64,000 nucleotides of DNA, taken from assembly GCF_000970305.1 (NCBI RefSeq), contig NZ_CP009517.1, forward strand, positions 4,030,001-4,094,000, given 5' to 3'. Made by a program: the position numbers and the translations under genes. Positions 10,036-19,156 of this stretch are shown here, piece after piece. Source of the stretch: Methanosarcina barkeri 3. GTDB lineage: Archaea > Halobacteriota > Methanosarcinia > Methanosarcinales > Methanosarcinaceae. Within the stretch, counting starts at the first letter, position 1, and each line of letters starts with the position of its first letter. The notes under the pieces were generated by a model. It saw only the letters and a list, made by a program, of their open reading frames with translations, had not been told where the DNA came from and did not search any database.

Positions 10036-11220
10036 TCAGGCAATAAGTTTTCCATATGGACTTTCTTCAAAGGAACTGACTAACTGTTCGGCAGTCTCAT
10101 TAGACCTTCCGGAGTCCGAACTCAAAAGCAGCCTTGAAAGACTTGCTTTGTTCATATATTCAACTTTGGGTTCCCCTGATATTCCTCCAAGTTCCGCAGC
10201 CTTGTCAATTGCATCATAAAAGTTTCCAAAGCCGTCCACAAGCCCAAGTTCCTTTGCCTTGGTTCCGGTGTATATGCGGCCATCAGCAAGGGATTTTACT
10301 TTACTTTTGGACATGTTGCGCCCTTCGGAAACTTCGGTTATGAAATTTTCGTAACTGTCCATAACCACAGAATCAGCATACTCTTTTTCCTGATCAGTAA
10401 GTCCTCTCCAGGCGCTTCCCATATCTTTCATTTCTCCAGACTTTGCAACGTAATAATCTACACCTGTTTCTTTATAAGAGACAGACATATTCTGGAAGAC
10501 CCAGATCACTCCAATAGATCCGGTATTCGTAGAGGGACTTGCAATAATGTAATCAGTAGGTGCAGAGATGTAATATGCAGCACTGGCTGCAAGGTCCCCC
10601 ATGGATACAACAACAGGAATTCCTTTTGCCTGGGCTTTCTTAATTTCTTCTACAATTTCTTGGGCTGCTGCTGGAGATCCTCCAGGACTGTCAATTCTAA
10701 GCACAATTGCCTTGACTCCGTTATCTTCGGCTGCCCTATGGATATCTCCTGCAATCTCTTCTGAAGTAGCATAACCAAGTCCTTCAGCAACGTTTCCGGA
10801 AAATATAGTACCCTGAATATAGATAACAGCTATCTTATCAGGATTTCCCAATCCTCCTCCTATACCGAGATTGGAGGAGATTACCGTAAGACTCATCAGT
10901 ATGATAGTTATAAGAGCCAGTATGACCAGCAGGTAGGGTATCCATCTGTACTTTCTTTTCTGTGGATAAGAATTGGGATTCATGCTTAAACTCTTGTTTT
11001 TAACTTCTTTATTTTCAGAGATCTCAGCGTGAGTCCCGTGATCAGCTATTTTCTCTGGACCATCAGGAGCAGAGCTGTCGAAGGAGTCATCACTCTTACC
11101 GTAAGTTCCATTATCAGGAACAGAGTAATCACTATCACTGTGAAGATTGCTTTGTAAGTTGTCATCTACAGATAGATCTTTTGAGTTTGTGCCTTCAGGA
11201 TTTATGTTTCTATCGCTCAT
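10036..11220 (-). CDS. sppA: Signal peptide peptidase SppA-like membrane protease
   Basis: This S49-family serine protease should degrade cleaved signal peptides or other membrane peptides. The ATG at 11220 (MSDRNINPEG) is chosen over one at 11289, though neither has a clear ribosome site. Residues 1-80 are acidic, low-complexity and probably cytoplasmic; one transmembrane segment (YLLVILALITIILMSLTVI) follows. The protease domain has the Ser nucleophile in GDLAASAAYY and the general-base Lys in RIYTGTKAKELGL, the Ser/Lys dyad of SppA. It is a single-domain (short) SppA, as in other archaea. The long disordered N-terminus is unusual for the family. Confidence 0.88.
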   Translation of the reverse strand: MSDRNINPEGTNSKDLSVDDNLQSNLHSDSDYSVPDNGTYGKSDDSFDSSAPDGPEKIADHGTHAEISENKEVKNKSLSMNPNSYPQKRKYRWIPYLLVILALITIILMSLTVISSNLGIGGGLGNPDKIAVIYIQGTIFSGNVAEGLGYATSEEIAGDIHRAAEDNGVKAIVLRIDSPGGSPAAAQEIVEEIKKAQAKGIPVVVSMGDLAASAAYYISAPTDYIIASPSTNTGSIGVIWVFQNMSVSYKETGVDYYVAKSGEMKDMGSAWRGLTDQEKEYADSVVMDSYENFITEVSEGRNMSKSKVKSLADGRIYTGTKAKELGLVDGFGNFYDAIDKAAELGGISGEPKVEYMNKASLSRLLLSSDSGRSNETAEQLVSSFEESPYGKLIA

Positions 11221-11525
11221 ATATTGTGGAACCGTATATCTAAGATCGTATATTTTAGATTTGCCGCATTCGTTTGCGGTCTTGAGCATTGTTTAAGTTT
11301 TTAATCAAGAGAATATATACTATTGTAGCAAGCTGTGCAAGAAGAATAACTTACAAAGCTCGCGGGAAATAGAATTTATTTAACAGCTCATTTGTCGGAA
11401 GCTATTGTTAATCTGTCTCTACACTCCATCCTTCTTTATATATAATTGTTGACTATCCCTCAAATAAGTTACCTTGCAAAACACAGTAACAAAACAAGTA
11501 AAGAAAGAAGTAAAGAGAGAAGTGA

Positions 11526-11568
11526 AGAAAAAGTAAAGAAAAAGTAAAGAAAAAGTAAAGAAAAAGTG
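11526..11568. repeat. 11-bp tandem repeat
   Basis: The unit AAAAAGTAAAG is repeated about four times, following looser AAGTAAAGA-like repeats from about 11495. It lies in the gap between the divergent sppA and metG genes. Confidence 0.7.
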
Positions 11569-11592
11569 GCGAGATATAATTTTTAAAATATG

Positions 11593-11709
11593 GCAAACTT
11601 TTTCAAAAAAAGTTTGGTCAAAAAGTGAGCGAAATATATTTTAGAATTGCAGCAAACTTTTTCAAAAAAAGTTTGATCAAAAAGTGAGCGAAATATATTT
11701 TAGAATTGT
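11593..11709. repeat. 59-bp direct duplication with hairpins before metG
   Basis: Two near-identical 58-base copies (starting at 11593 and 11652, period 59) each contain AAACTTTTTC facing AAAAAAAGTTT, a hairpin, then a TCAAAAAGTGAGCGAA segment. The second copy ends 47 bases before the metG start, so the repeat probably lies in the metG leader or promoter. Confidence 0.85.
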
Positions 11710-11755
11710 AATCGTCGAAGAAGAATATATTCGTAAAAATTATATGGAGATAAAA

Positions 11756-13891
11756 ATGCCAGAATCATTCAGTAAACCCGTACTTGTCACCTGTGGCCTG
11801 CCTTATGCTAACGGCAAGGCTCATGTTGGGCACCTCCGGACTTATGTGCCCGCTGATATTTTTGTCCGTTCCTTGCGAAAGGAAGGAAGGGAGGTTACTT
11901 TTGTCTGCGGTTCGGATACTCACGGCACCCCCATTGTCGTAAACGCCGAAGAACTAGGGATCACCCCTAAAGAACTTGTGGAGATATATCACAAACATTT
12001 TGACGAGACTTTCAAACAGCTTGGAGTTTACTTTGATGCTTTTGGAACTACGGATGATCCAGAAAATCACAATCGAACTCTGGATATTGTCAACAAGCTG
12101 ATTGAAAAAAACTATGTGTACCCAAAAACTATCGAAATTGCTTATTGCCCTAAATGCAATCGTTTTCTCCCTGACCGCTACGTAGAAGGGTTGTGTCCTC
12201 ACTGTGGCGAGATTGCAAGAGGAGACGAATGTGACCAGGGATGTGGAAAACACCTTGAGCCCGGAGAACTTCAGAACCCTGTCTGCACTATTTGTGGAGG
12301 GCCTGCAGAGTACAGGCAGCAGGAACATTTCTTTTTCAAGCTTTCCGATTTCAGCGACTATCTGATGAATTATCTCTCAAATGATCTTGGCGGAACCATC
12401 AATGCTAGAAACTACGCATTGGGTTGGGTAAAACAGGGACTTACAGACTGGTGCATCACCCGAAACCTGGAATGGGGAGTAAAATTTCCAGGGCATGACG
12501 ACCTTGTTGTCTATGTCTGGGTAGATGCTCCTATAGGATATATCGCCTTTACCGAGGAATGGGCTGCAAAAGCAGGAGATTCCTGGGAAAAGTTCTGGAA
12601 AAATAATGGGGAAATTGTCCATTTTATAGGAGGAGACATTACCTATCACCACTGTATATTCTGGCCAGCTATGCTTAAAGGCGCAGATTATTCGACTCCT
12701 ACAGCTGTTGTAGCTTCAGGAATGGTAAAAATTGAAGACAAGAAATTTTCTAAAAGTAGGGGTAACGTTGTCTGGGTAGGAGAAGATTACCTTAACCATG
12801 GGTTCCATCCCGACCTGCTGAGATATTACCTGGCAAGCTATACTTCTCACACAAAGGAGCTGAACTTTTCCTGGCGCGTGCTTCAGGAAAAGATCAATAC
12901 CGAACTTGTTGCCGTGCTTGGGAATTTCCTGTACCGGACAATGTTATTTGCTTATAAGAACTATGGAGAAGTTCCCGAAGGAGAACTTGAACCTGAGGTA
13001 AGGAATGAAATCGAAAAGACCTTAAAGGAAGTAAAAGCCGCGATGGCTGAATATGAGTTCAAAAAAGCCGTTGATTCTGCAATGTCCCTTGCATCTTTCG
13101 GAAACACCTACTTTCAGTCTCACGAACCCTGGAGCCTGATAAAACAGGATAAGGCAGCCTGCGGACAGGTGCTTTACAACTGTCTCCATCTGGCAAAAGC
13201 CCTATGTCTTATCTTTGAACCAGTAACCCCAGGAAGCATGGAGACAGCCTGGAAAGAGCTAGGGCAGGAAGGAGACCTGCACACCACCCTGTATGATGAG
13301 GCACTCGTGCCTCTAAAAGTAGGCACAAGGCTTGCAAAACCCAAGATCCTCTTCACCAAACTCGAAGATGAAAGAATCGAGGAAATGGAAGAGATTGCAA
13401 ACCAGAGAGTAAAAGCCGCAGATGCAAAGAAAGCCTCAGGAAAAGGTAACGGAAAAGAACCCTCCAAATCAGAAGGGATGGGTCCTGAAGAGGAAGCGAA
13501 ACCAGCCGAAAAAACCGGAAAAGCAGCAAAACACGCGGAAGAAGAAAAAGAAAGACTTCCCACGATAGAGTACGAAGACTTTGCAAAACTCGACATCCGC
13601 GTAGGAAAAGTTTTGCTTGCCGAACCTGTGAAGAAGTCAAAAAAACTTATAAGAGTTGAAGTAGACATCGGCGAAGAAAAGCCCAGGCAGCTTGTTGCAG
13701 GCCTTGCTTCGTATTACGCTCCTGAAGAGCTTGTAGGGAAAACCGTAATCGTACTCGCCAACCTGAAACCTGCCAAACTCTGCGGAGTCGAATCAAACGG
13801 CATGATTCTTGCAGCCGATAACTGTGAAGATAATATTGTAGCAGCCCTGATGCCGGACAAAGAAATGAAGCCAGGTTCAAGAATACGCTGA
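11756..13891 (+). CDS. metG: Methionyl-tRNA synthetase
   Basis: This class I enzyme charges tRNA-Met with methionine. The ATG at 11756 ([20 protein letters not shown]) has a GGAGA ribosome site 5 bases upstream and is preferred over in-frame codons from 11684. The HIGH motif appears as KAHVGHL, and the KMSKS loop as KKFSKSRGN. Two zinc knuckles lie in the connective domain ([20 protein letters not shown] and the following cysteine pairs). After the anticodon domain comes a charged linker rich in Lys, Glu and Ala (about residues 540-605), then a C-terminal EMAP/Trbp111-like tRNA-binding domain ([12 protein letters not shown]). The 711-residue length fits the fused form. Confidence 0.95.
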   Translation: MPESFSKPVLVTCGLPYANGKAHVGHLRTYVPADIFVRSLRKEGREVTFVCGSDTHGTPIVVNAEELGITPKELVEIYHKHFDETFKQLGVYFDAFGTTDDPENHNRTLDIVNKLIEKNYVYPKTIEIAYCPKCNRFLPDRYVEGLCPHCGEIARGDECDQGCGKHLEPGELQNPVCTICGGPAEYRQQEHFFFKLSDFSDYLMNYLSNDLGGTINARNYALGWVKQGLTDWCITRNLEWGVKFPGHDDLVVYVWVDAPIGYIAFTEEWAAKAGDSWEKFWKNNGEIVHFIGGDITYHHCIFWPAMLKGADYSTPTAVVASGMVKIEDKKFSKSRGNVVWVGEDYLNHGFHPDLLRYYLASYTSHTKELNFSWRVLQEKINTELVAVLGNFLYRTMLFAYKNYGEVPEGELEPEVRNEIEKTLKEVKAAMAEYEFKKAVDSAMSLASFGNTYFQSHEPWSLIKQDKAACGQVLYNCLHLAKALCLIFEPVTPGSMETAWKELGQEGDLHTTLYDEALVPLKVGTRLAKPKILFTKLEDERIEEMEEIANQRVKAADAKKASGKGNGKEPSKSEGMGPEEEAKPAEKTGKAAKHAEEEKERLPTIEYEDFAKLDIRVGKVLLAEPVKKSKKLIRVEVDIGEEKPRQLVAGLASYYAPEELVGKTVIVLANLKPAKLCGVESNGMILAADNCEDNIVAALMPDKEMKPGSRIR

Positions 13892-13923
13892 AACAACTTT
13901 CTTTTTATTTACTTTGGCATGAA

Positions 13924-13952
13924 AGTACGTGATTATTTGTTTTTCACGTACT
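13924..13952. terminator. Hairpin between convergent metG and IS110 transposase
   Basis: A perfect 9-bp inverted repeat, AGTACGTGA and TCACGTACT with an 11-nt T-rich loop, overlaps the transposase stop codon and lies 32 bases after metG. It could terminate both transcripts, or it could mark the right end of the insertion element. Confidence 0.5.
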
Positions 13953-15188
13953 CTCTTGTTCCTTTTTTCCCATAATTGCGATAATACCACTAATTATTGT
14001 TATCCTTTCATCAACCGAGAATATCTCGGTTTCCACAATCTTCCTCTTTTGAACTTCTCCTTTTTCATACCCTGTTTCATCTTGGTACATCTCATCCTTT
14101 GTGATAAGATGCCATATTATTGTTGCAATTTTCCTTGCCAGGGCAATAATTGCCTTTGCATATCCAATTGACTTCTTTTTCCTGTTAAAAAATTCTTTTA
14201 ACCTGCTATTCTTCTTTCTTGCTGCTGCTTGAGCAATCTGAGTTAGAATCCACCTTGCTACTTTTGATCCTCTCTTAGTGATTCTTCCGTTATGGTATTT
14301 ATCTGCAGATTGATATACATTAGGAACTATTCCAAGCCACGAAGCAAGCTTATCTCCCGTTGGAAAATCACTAAAATTTCCTATTTCAGCAATTAGAGTC
14401 GCTGCACCAAGTTCTCCAATACCTGGAACTGACATTAAAATCTCCATTTCCCTTTTATGCTTTTGATAAGCATAATTGAAAATTTCCCTTTCTAGAGTCT
14501 CAATCTCATCATCTAAATGTTTTATAAGGTTAAGGCATATCTGAAGCCTGATTGCAGCACTCTGGGATATTTCTCTGTCAAGAATATCTCTTATCTGAAC
14601 AGCTTTTTTCCGAACATTTGGAGAAAGAGATTCTATAATCTGGTCAACGTTTTTACCTGAAGATATTCCTGCTAGAATTGCTCTACCATTTTTCCCAAAA
14701 ATGTCAGTAAGCACATCACCCAGATGTAACATTTCGGAAGAAAGAATAGCATGAGATTCATTTTTAATATCTGTTCTTTTTCTTACCAGAGTTAACCTGA
14801 GCCTAACATATGACCTGAATTCTCTATGCCTTTTTGGAAAAACTCTCGATGGTTGAATCATTTTATTCAATGCAAGTTGTGCAATTACTTCTGAGTCTAT
14901 TTTATCAGTTTTTTTATGTGTAAATGCCTTCATATCCCGAGCATTTCCAACTATAACAGGCAAATGATCTGTCAATGCCCCATAAATCGGAACCCAAAAA
15001 TCACTTGTTGATTCACAGGCTACAACGTCACATTTTTCTGATGTTACCCAATTTTTAAGGTTTAAAATCCCATCATCATCTCTGGCAAAACGTTGTTGCT
15101 GTTTTTCACCGGATCTACTCAGAATTGTAGCAATAAAAAAATGTTTGTGAATATCTAAACCACAAGATTTGTTTATTTCCCCTTCCAA
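13944..15188 (-). CDS. IS110-family DEDD transposase
   Basis: This 414-residue recombinase moves its element by a bridge-RNA-guided mechanism in the characterised family members. The N-terminal RuvC-like DEDD domain has Asp12 in CGLDIHK, a Glu in VACESTSDF and the Asp pair in KKTDKIDSEVIA. A coiled-coil stretch (about 190-250) leads to the C-terminal Transposase_20 domain with a helix-hairpin-helix MSVPGIGELGAATLIAEIG. The conserved serine region around LASWLGIVP and GRITKRGSKVARW follows. Length and motifs look intact, so the gene may be active. It converges on metG. Confidence 0.93.
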   Translation of the reverse strand: MEGEINKSCGLDIHKHFFIATILSRSGEKQQQRFARDDDGILNLKNWVTSEKCDVVACESTSDFWVPIYGALTDHLPVIVGNARDMKAFTHKKTDKIDSEVIAQLALNKMIQPSRVFPKRHREFRSYVRLRLTLVRKRTDIKNESHAILSSEMLHLGDVLTDIFGKNGRAILAGISSGKNVDQIIESLSPNVRKKAVQIRDILDREISQSAAIRLQICLNLIKHLDDEIETLEREIFNYAYQKHKREMEILMSVPGIGELGAATLIAEIGNFSDFPTGDKLASWLGIVPNVYQSADKYHNGRITKRGSKVARWILTQIAQAAARKKNSRLKEFFNRKKKSIGYAKAIIALARKIATIIWHLITKDEMYQDETGYEKGEVQKRKIVETEIFSVDERITIISGIIAIMGKKEQEST

Positions 15189-15197
15189 TTTAGATTA

Positions 15198-15355
15198 CTC
15201 CATCATTTCAAGGACAGTAGAATTGCCTCAAAGGCAATTTGGCATTCGTGATCAAAGTCACATCTGGGCCTTCGATGGCAATTCAAGGGTTAGTTTTTTG
15301 ACGGTTTCGGAGAACCAAAGTAAAAACAACCTTCCTGTCCAAGGTAATGATGGAG
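15198..15355 (-). ncRNA. Candidate bridge RNA region of the IS110 element
   Basis: A long-range inverted repeat encloses this segment: 15198-15217 against 15335-15355, sharing CTCCATCATT and GGACAG with mismatches between them. Inside it, AATTGCC and GGCAATT form a perfect 7-bp hairpin at 15221-15239. The segment is 158 bases, non-coding, and directly upstream of the transposase on its strand. In characterised IS110-group elements the bridge RNA, roughly 180 nt with internal loops, is encoded there. Structure and position are seen; the RNA itself is inferred. Confidence 0.4.
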
Positions 15356-15792
15356 TTAAATTCTAAAAAAGGTAAGGAAATAAGACTTTCATTCTCTGGG
15401 CATGTTATTCGAAGAATATCATGTGTGTTTTTTATTTCTTTGTTTCCCCTTTGTGTTCGGGCTTTTTGCTTTCTATTTCTTTTTTTACGGAAAAAGTAGT
15501 TTGAAGTCAAACGTGGCAAAAGCCAGGTAAAATGCAACCATATACAAGAGTAAATTTCATTTTTCCGATATAAAATAAAACTTTTATAGCTTTGCATACA
15601 TTTTATAAATATAGTGAAAGTGTTTTAAATAGATCTTTCCACTTCATATTTTTATATTTAGTTTGGAATAAAATTAGATTAGTACGCTTTAATAAATTAA
15701 AATCAGACAATTATTACATAAATCATGATAAGTTCAATCAACATTTCGATAACCTACTCATTACAATTAAGTAAAGAACAGGAGAATTTTTG

Positions 15793-16404
15793 ATGAAACA
15801 CCTGAATTTGTTTTCGATACTCTTTATACTTATATTGCTTTTTCTGGTTCCAAATCTTGCAGCAGCAGCGATTGATGCAGAGGCTGCCAAAATACCTTAT
15901 CAAGTAAACAACTCTGACCGAATAATTATTGGTACAGTCAGCAAGATTGACACATATAGCAGCTATACAATTTATACCGTTACAGTTAAAGAATGGCTCT
16001 ATAATCCCATTCCTGCAGAGACTATCAAAATAAGAAGTAAAATAGGAACTAATCTAGCTGTGGAAGACGAAGTCGAGTTTACCCAGAACGAATCTGCTCT
16101 TTTGATGTTAAATGACGGAAATCTCGATGAACTACTTTTTAGAGTACCTTTGGGAATAAAATATCCTGTTTCAGACAGGGATGCAGTAATAGAGGAGTTG
16201 AAAGCTCAGGGTAAATGGCAAGGAGAAAGTCAAACAGAAAATAAGACAAATGACACCGGAATGACAGAGAAAGCAGGAACAGCAGGAGAGCAGGAAGAAA
16301 GTTCCAATAAGACCCAGAAACCAAATAATACTCCTTTCATGAGTCCTGTAAGTGTGATTGTAGCATTGCTTGGAATAGTCATATACTTAAAAAGAAAACG
16401 ATAA
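15793..16404 (+). CDS. Exported protein with C-terminal membrane anchor
   Basis: This 203-residue protein starts at the ATG at 15793, with AGGAG 8 bases upstream; a TTG just before it is not needed. A signal peptide covers residues about 5-26 (ending LAAAA). A small beta-rich domain follows, containing YTIYTVTVKEWL, then a low-complexity linker rich in Glu, Thr and Asn (about 140-175). One C-terminal hydrophobic helix ends in KRKR. The tail NTPFMSPVSVIVALLGIVIY resembles archaeal sorting or anchoring tails in layout, but not closely enough to name one. Function is unknown; a cell-surface location is likely. Confidence 0.75.
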   Translation: MKHLNLFSILFILILLFLVPNLAAAAIDAEAAKIPYQVNNSDRIIIGTVSKIDTYSSYTIYTVTVKEWLYNPIPAETIKIRSKIGTNLAVEDEVEFTQNESALLMLNDGNLDELLFRVPLGIKYPVSDRDAVIEELKAQGKWQGESQTENKTNDTGMTEKAGTAGEQEESSNKTQKPNNTPFMSPVSVIVALLGIVIYLKRKR

Positions 16405-16714
16405 AAGGTTTAGGAAGAAAAGTTTATGTAACCTTTATAAATGTCGTGTCCTCAAATCACTGACTCAATTTGATAGGATTCACGCGATTGAACTGGGAAA
16501 TCAATAGCATTAAACCTCTACTACATGAAATACCAAATCGGTTACAACTAATATGTTTGGTTTTGGACTTCAAATGCGTATAGTAACTAATTCCGATTGT
16601 AAAATCATACGTAATTTTAAGGCAAGCTCTTGTTTAACCTGTATGAGTTTTTACAAAAAAATTCTGAGTAACGTTTGCTTGATTCTGAGAGTATGTTGAA
16701 GGTGTAAATGTGTG

Positions 16715-16801
16715 CTAGTGTCACGTCAATCCTAAAGATAAATAATTCTGAATCATTTTTAACCAATTATATACTACATTTTAATGCTGGTGCGACACTA
16801 G
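16715..16801. mobile_element. MITE-like inverted-repeat element, copy 1
   Basis: This 87-bp non-coding element has ends CTAGTGTCACGTCAAT and GGTGCGACACTAG, near-perfect terminal inverted repeats. Related copies lie at 28542-28629 and 28647-28733. Between the ends the sequence is AT-rich and has no ORF. It lies in the 506-base gap between the exported protein and gfcR genes. Confidence 0.65.
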
Positions 16802-16910
16802 TACTGCAATTCTAAAGTATATCCATAACATTTGACTTTCGGAGCTATTCATTGATAATGAATTTCTACAAAAGAAAAAACTTATTTTGGAATCGATGCA
16901 CCAGGCATTA

Positions 16911-17522
16911 TCAGTCCACACGTACAACTCTTACAAGAGACTGAATCGGAATATTAGCAATCATATCTGCACCTTTTTTGTCTACCAGTACAACTACAAG
17001 TCTTGGTTTTGCATCCATTTCTCTTAGCCGCTCAATCACTTCCATACTGGTTGAACCGGTGGTAATAACATCATCCACGATAATGCAGTTTTTACCGGCA
17101 ACAGACCCAAAATTCCTGCTTATTGTCCCTTTATGGCCTGCGTGAATGCTCTCCTGCCCTTTACGGTGATAAATAGCTAAATCTGCACCTAATTCATATG
17201 CTATCATGCTTGCCAGAGGAATACCATTGGCTGCAACGCCAACAACCACATCTACTTCAGCATTTATTTTTTCTAAAGTTTCAAGCACCATGTCGCAGAG
17301 TGCAAGCGAGATGTTGTGGAGACGTTTAGCACTTTTTCCTATACTGTTCCAGTTTACAGAAATATCCTTTGGAGCAGGAGTTATTTCTTCTTTTTTAGAA
17401 CGGGTTAAAAGCCAGACAACGGTTTCCCTTGAAACATTGAGTTCGTCGGCGATCTGGCCGGTTACAAGCCCATTATTTTGCAGTTCCACAGCTTTCTGTA
17501 TTAAATCTTCTATATCCTTCAT
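16911..17522 (-). CDS. gfcR: GfcR-type PRT-fold transcription regulator
   Basis: This 203-residue protein joins an N-terminal helix-turn-helix (residues about 5-45, [20 protein letters not shown]) to a phosphoribosyltransferase fold. The PRPP-binding motif [13 protein letters not shown] is intact. Such proteins are often annotated as orotate phosphoribosyltransferase-like; in haloarchaea the relative GfcR regulates sugar metabolism genes. The HTH argues for a ligand-sensing regulator and not a pyrimidine enzyme. Targets cannot be read from this window, though the glucan operon about 11 kb away would be a reasonable candidate. The gene stands alone. Confidence 0.82.
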   Translation of the reverse strand: MKDIEDLIQKAVELQNNGLVTGQIADELNVSRETVVWLLTRSKKEEITPAPKDISVNWNSIGKSAKRLHNISLALCDMVLETLEKINAEVDVVVGVAANGIPLASMIAYELGADLAIYHRKGQESIHAGHKGTISRNFGSVAGKNCIIVDDVITTGSTSMEVIERLREMDAKPRLVVVLVDKKGADMIANIPIQSLVRVVRVD

Positions 17523-17802
17523 GTCTCCATAACCACCTAAAATTTTTGTCCGGATATATACCGGGTCTCCAAATTAAGGTAATATTATAATATCAAGTGT
17601 TATATCCCTTTCTTCAGCTTAAGATTGACTCTTTTTACAAGTTCTTCATTTTTGAAGAGAAATGATGACAAATGAAGATAGGGAAAACCTTATTTTTCAG
17701 CACTCCTCATCCAAGGATAGCACTCTTCATCCAAGGATAAAACGTTGCTCAGTAGACTGAAAAATTTTCTGCAACTTTAACTGAACTCAAACTATTTGAT
17801 TG

Positions 17803-17922
17803 TGTCCATGAGTCATTGATTGAGAGTCATTGATTGAGTATGAAAAATGAGTATTTAGTATTTAATCCATTATAGGAAAAAATAGAGATTTTCATGATAT
17901 GAATTTCAATAACTCATGGACA
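17803..17922. mobile_element. 120-bp inverted-repeat element before the CYTH gene end
   Basis: Perfect 11-bp ends TGTCCATGAGT and ACTCATGGACA bound an AT-rich, non-coding 120-bp segment that also has a direct GAGTCATTGATTGAG-like repeat near its left end. The related string TGTCCGTGAGTTACTGAT occurs at about 33156 and 34784. The form is that of a short non-autonomous element. Confidence 0.5.
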
Positions 17923-17978
17923 TTACCGATAAAAAGAGTAATACTAAAAGTGTCGAAAGATTGGTATTATACATTCAC

Positions 17979-18066
17979 CAAATGTATTAACTTTTAGATG
18001 TATTAACCTTTAGATGCATTAATCTTTAGATGTATTAGCCTTTAATGCATTAGCCTTTAATGTATT
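17979..18066. repeat. Degenerate tandem repeat at the 3' end of the CYTH gene
   Basis: The unit is about 15-18 bases, TGTATTAACCTTTAGA with variants (GCATTA, TAGCCTTTAA), and it is repeated about six times. It runs up to the stop codon of the CYTH gene. Confidence 0.75.
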
Positions 18067-18598
18067 AACCTCTATTTTTCTCCAGTACCATCTCAAGATA
18101 AGAAATCCGAATAGAATCTTTTTCCTCTGCGCCAAACTGTTTTAGCAATTCAAATAACTTCGCCCTTGAAGCTTCAAGCTCTTTTTCACTATCAGCCACG
18201 ATTTCGACTTCAAGAAATTCTCCAAGCCCTTCTACGATGTCGAGGCAGACAGTAATTTCTCCTGACCTGAAGACTTCCCTTTTTTTACGTACCACTCCAG
18301 CTTCGGAGAAACCAAGGGCATGCAAGATTTGTATTGTAGTTTCTTCGTCTACAGGAGTTTCGAATTCTTCCCGAGTTTTGGAGATCCCATCGAGTTTGGG
18401 GCCTTTATAAGTTAGCACAGCCTGATTATTCAGGGAACGGATCCTGAGCGCCTCGTCAGTTTTTGCAAAATCCCTATGAGGAGCCGCAAAATAGACGTCA
18501 GACTGGTTCTCAACTCCAAGTTTTACTGCCCCTATTTTCTTGAGAACATGGTGGGCCTTTGGATGGTCCGCTTTGACCTTGACCTCGATTTCAATCAT
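18065..18598 (-). CDS. cyaB: CYTH-domain protein (CyaB class IV cyclase-like)
   Basis: This 177-residue CYTH-superfamily protein starts with the signature ExExK as EIEVKVK. Further conserved charged positions of the tunnel fold are LRIRSLNNQAVLTYKGPK and EEFETPV. Members bind triphosphates with divalent metal; CyaB-type proteins are annotated as class IV adenylate cyclases, others are thiamine or inorganic triphosphatases. The archaeal function is not established, so cyclase activity is only one option. The gene lies 153 bases downstream of the DUF35 gene on the same strand, possibly in the same transcript, but with no functional tie that I can see. Confidence 0.8.
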   Translation of the reverse strand: MIEIEVKVKADHPKAHHVLKKIGAVKLGVENQSDVYFAAPHRDFAKTDEALRIRSLNNQAVLTYKGPKLDGISKTREEFETPVDEETTIQILHALGFSEAGVVRKKREVFRSGEITVCLDIVEGLGEFLEVEIVADSEKELEASRAKLFELLKQFGAEEKDSIRISYLEMVLEKNRG

Positions 18599-18751
18599 AG
18601 TTTTCAGGCATCTCCGATAAAATCTACTTAAAATTGGTAAACATTGTGACCTATTTATAGCTAGTATCTATGACTTATGACTAGACACTTTGCCTTGCTA
18701 AAAGCTCACTTCAGTAGTCTAAAAAAATGGGGTCCGGAAAATCCGGACATT

Positions 18752-19150
18752 TTATTCATTTTCAGGGACGAACTTGGTGCCATAGTAGATCATGCCACCT
18801 TCACCGTCCTCTCCAAGCTTGCGGAATACGGATCTTACCCTCATTCCAATGTGAATTTTCTCAGGATTGCCAATTACCTGTGAGGTCAGTCGTGGACCTT
18901 CATCAAGCTCAATTATCGCAAGGATGTAAGGTGTCTGGTCTTCAAAACCTTCAGCAGCTGTATGGATCACTGTATAGGAAATTATTTCGCCAGTGCCTTT
19001 GAATTTGTAAGGCTCAATATGGCCTACACGCCTGCAGTTTACGCAAAAATTGCGCGGGGGATAGAAATATTCCCCACATTCATTACAGCGGGTACCTTCA
19101 AGGTTATACCTGCTGCCAATGCCTCTCCAGAATCTTGGAACCGAAGCCAT
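18752..19150 (-). CDS. DUF35 zinc-ribbon/OB-fold acyl-CoA scaffold protein
   Basis: This 132-residue protein has a zinc ribbon, CNECGEYFYPPRNFCVNC (two Cys pairs, residues about 22-39), followed by an OB-fold domain. In a characterised methanogen complex, a DUF35 protein bridges acetoacetyl-CoA thiolase and HMG-CoA synthase and carries the CoA-bound intermediate between active sites. The gene order here (synthase, thiolase, DUF35, all close together) fits that complex. It begins 6 bases after the thiolase stop codon. I infer the same channelling role. Confidence 0.9.
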   Translation of the reverse strand: MASVPRFWRGIGSRYNLEGTRCNECGEYFYPPRNFCVNCRRVGHIEPYKFKGTGEIISYTVIHTAAEGFEDQTPYILAIIELDEGPRLTSQVIGNPEKIHIGMRVRSVFRKLGEDGEGGMIYYGTKFVPENE

Positions 19151-19156
19151 AGGATA

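Larger units (their letters stand above)
13924..15356 (-). mobile_element. IS110-family insertion element (ends approximate)
   Basis: The span covers the transposase gene, the 3' hairpin and the structured non-coding region 5' of the gene. IS110 elements lack long terminal inverted repeats and usually give no target duplication, so the true ends cannot be fixed from one copy. The element sits between metG and an exported protein gene and does not visibly interrupt either. Confidence 0.7.

Noticed and set aside
9812-10219. 135-codon ORF over the 16-bp repeats
   Set aside because: It is a reading of the repeats and runs antisense into the SppA gene.
13954-15180. Terminal inverted repeats for the IS110 element
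   Set aside because: The 13924-13952 hairpin pairs with itself and not with the other end. IS110 elements normally lack such repeats, so I did not claim defined ends.
15790-15792. TTG start for the exported protein
   Set aside because: The ATG directly after it has a better-placed AGGAG.
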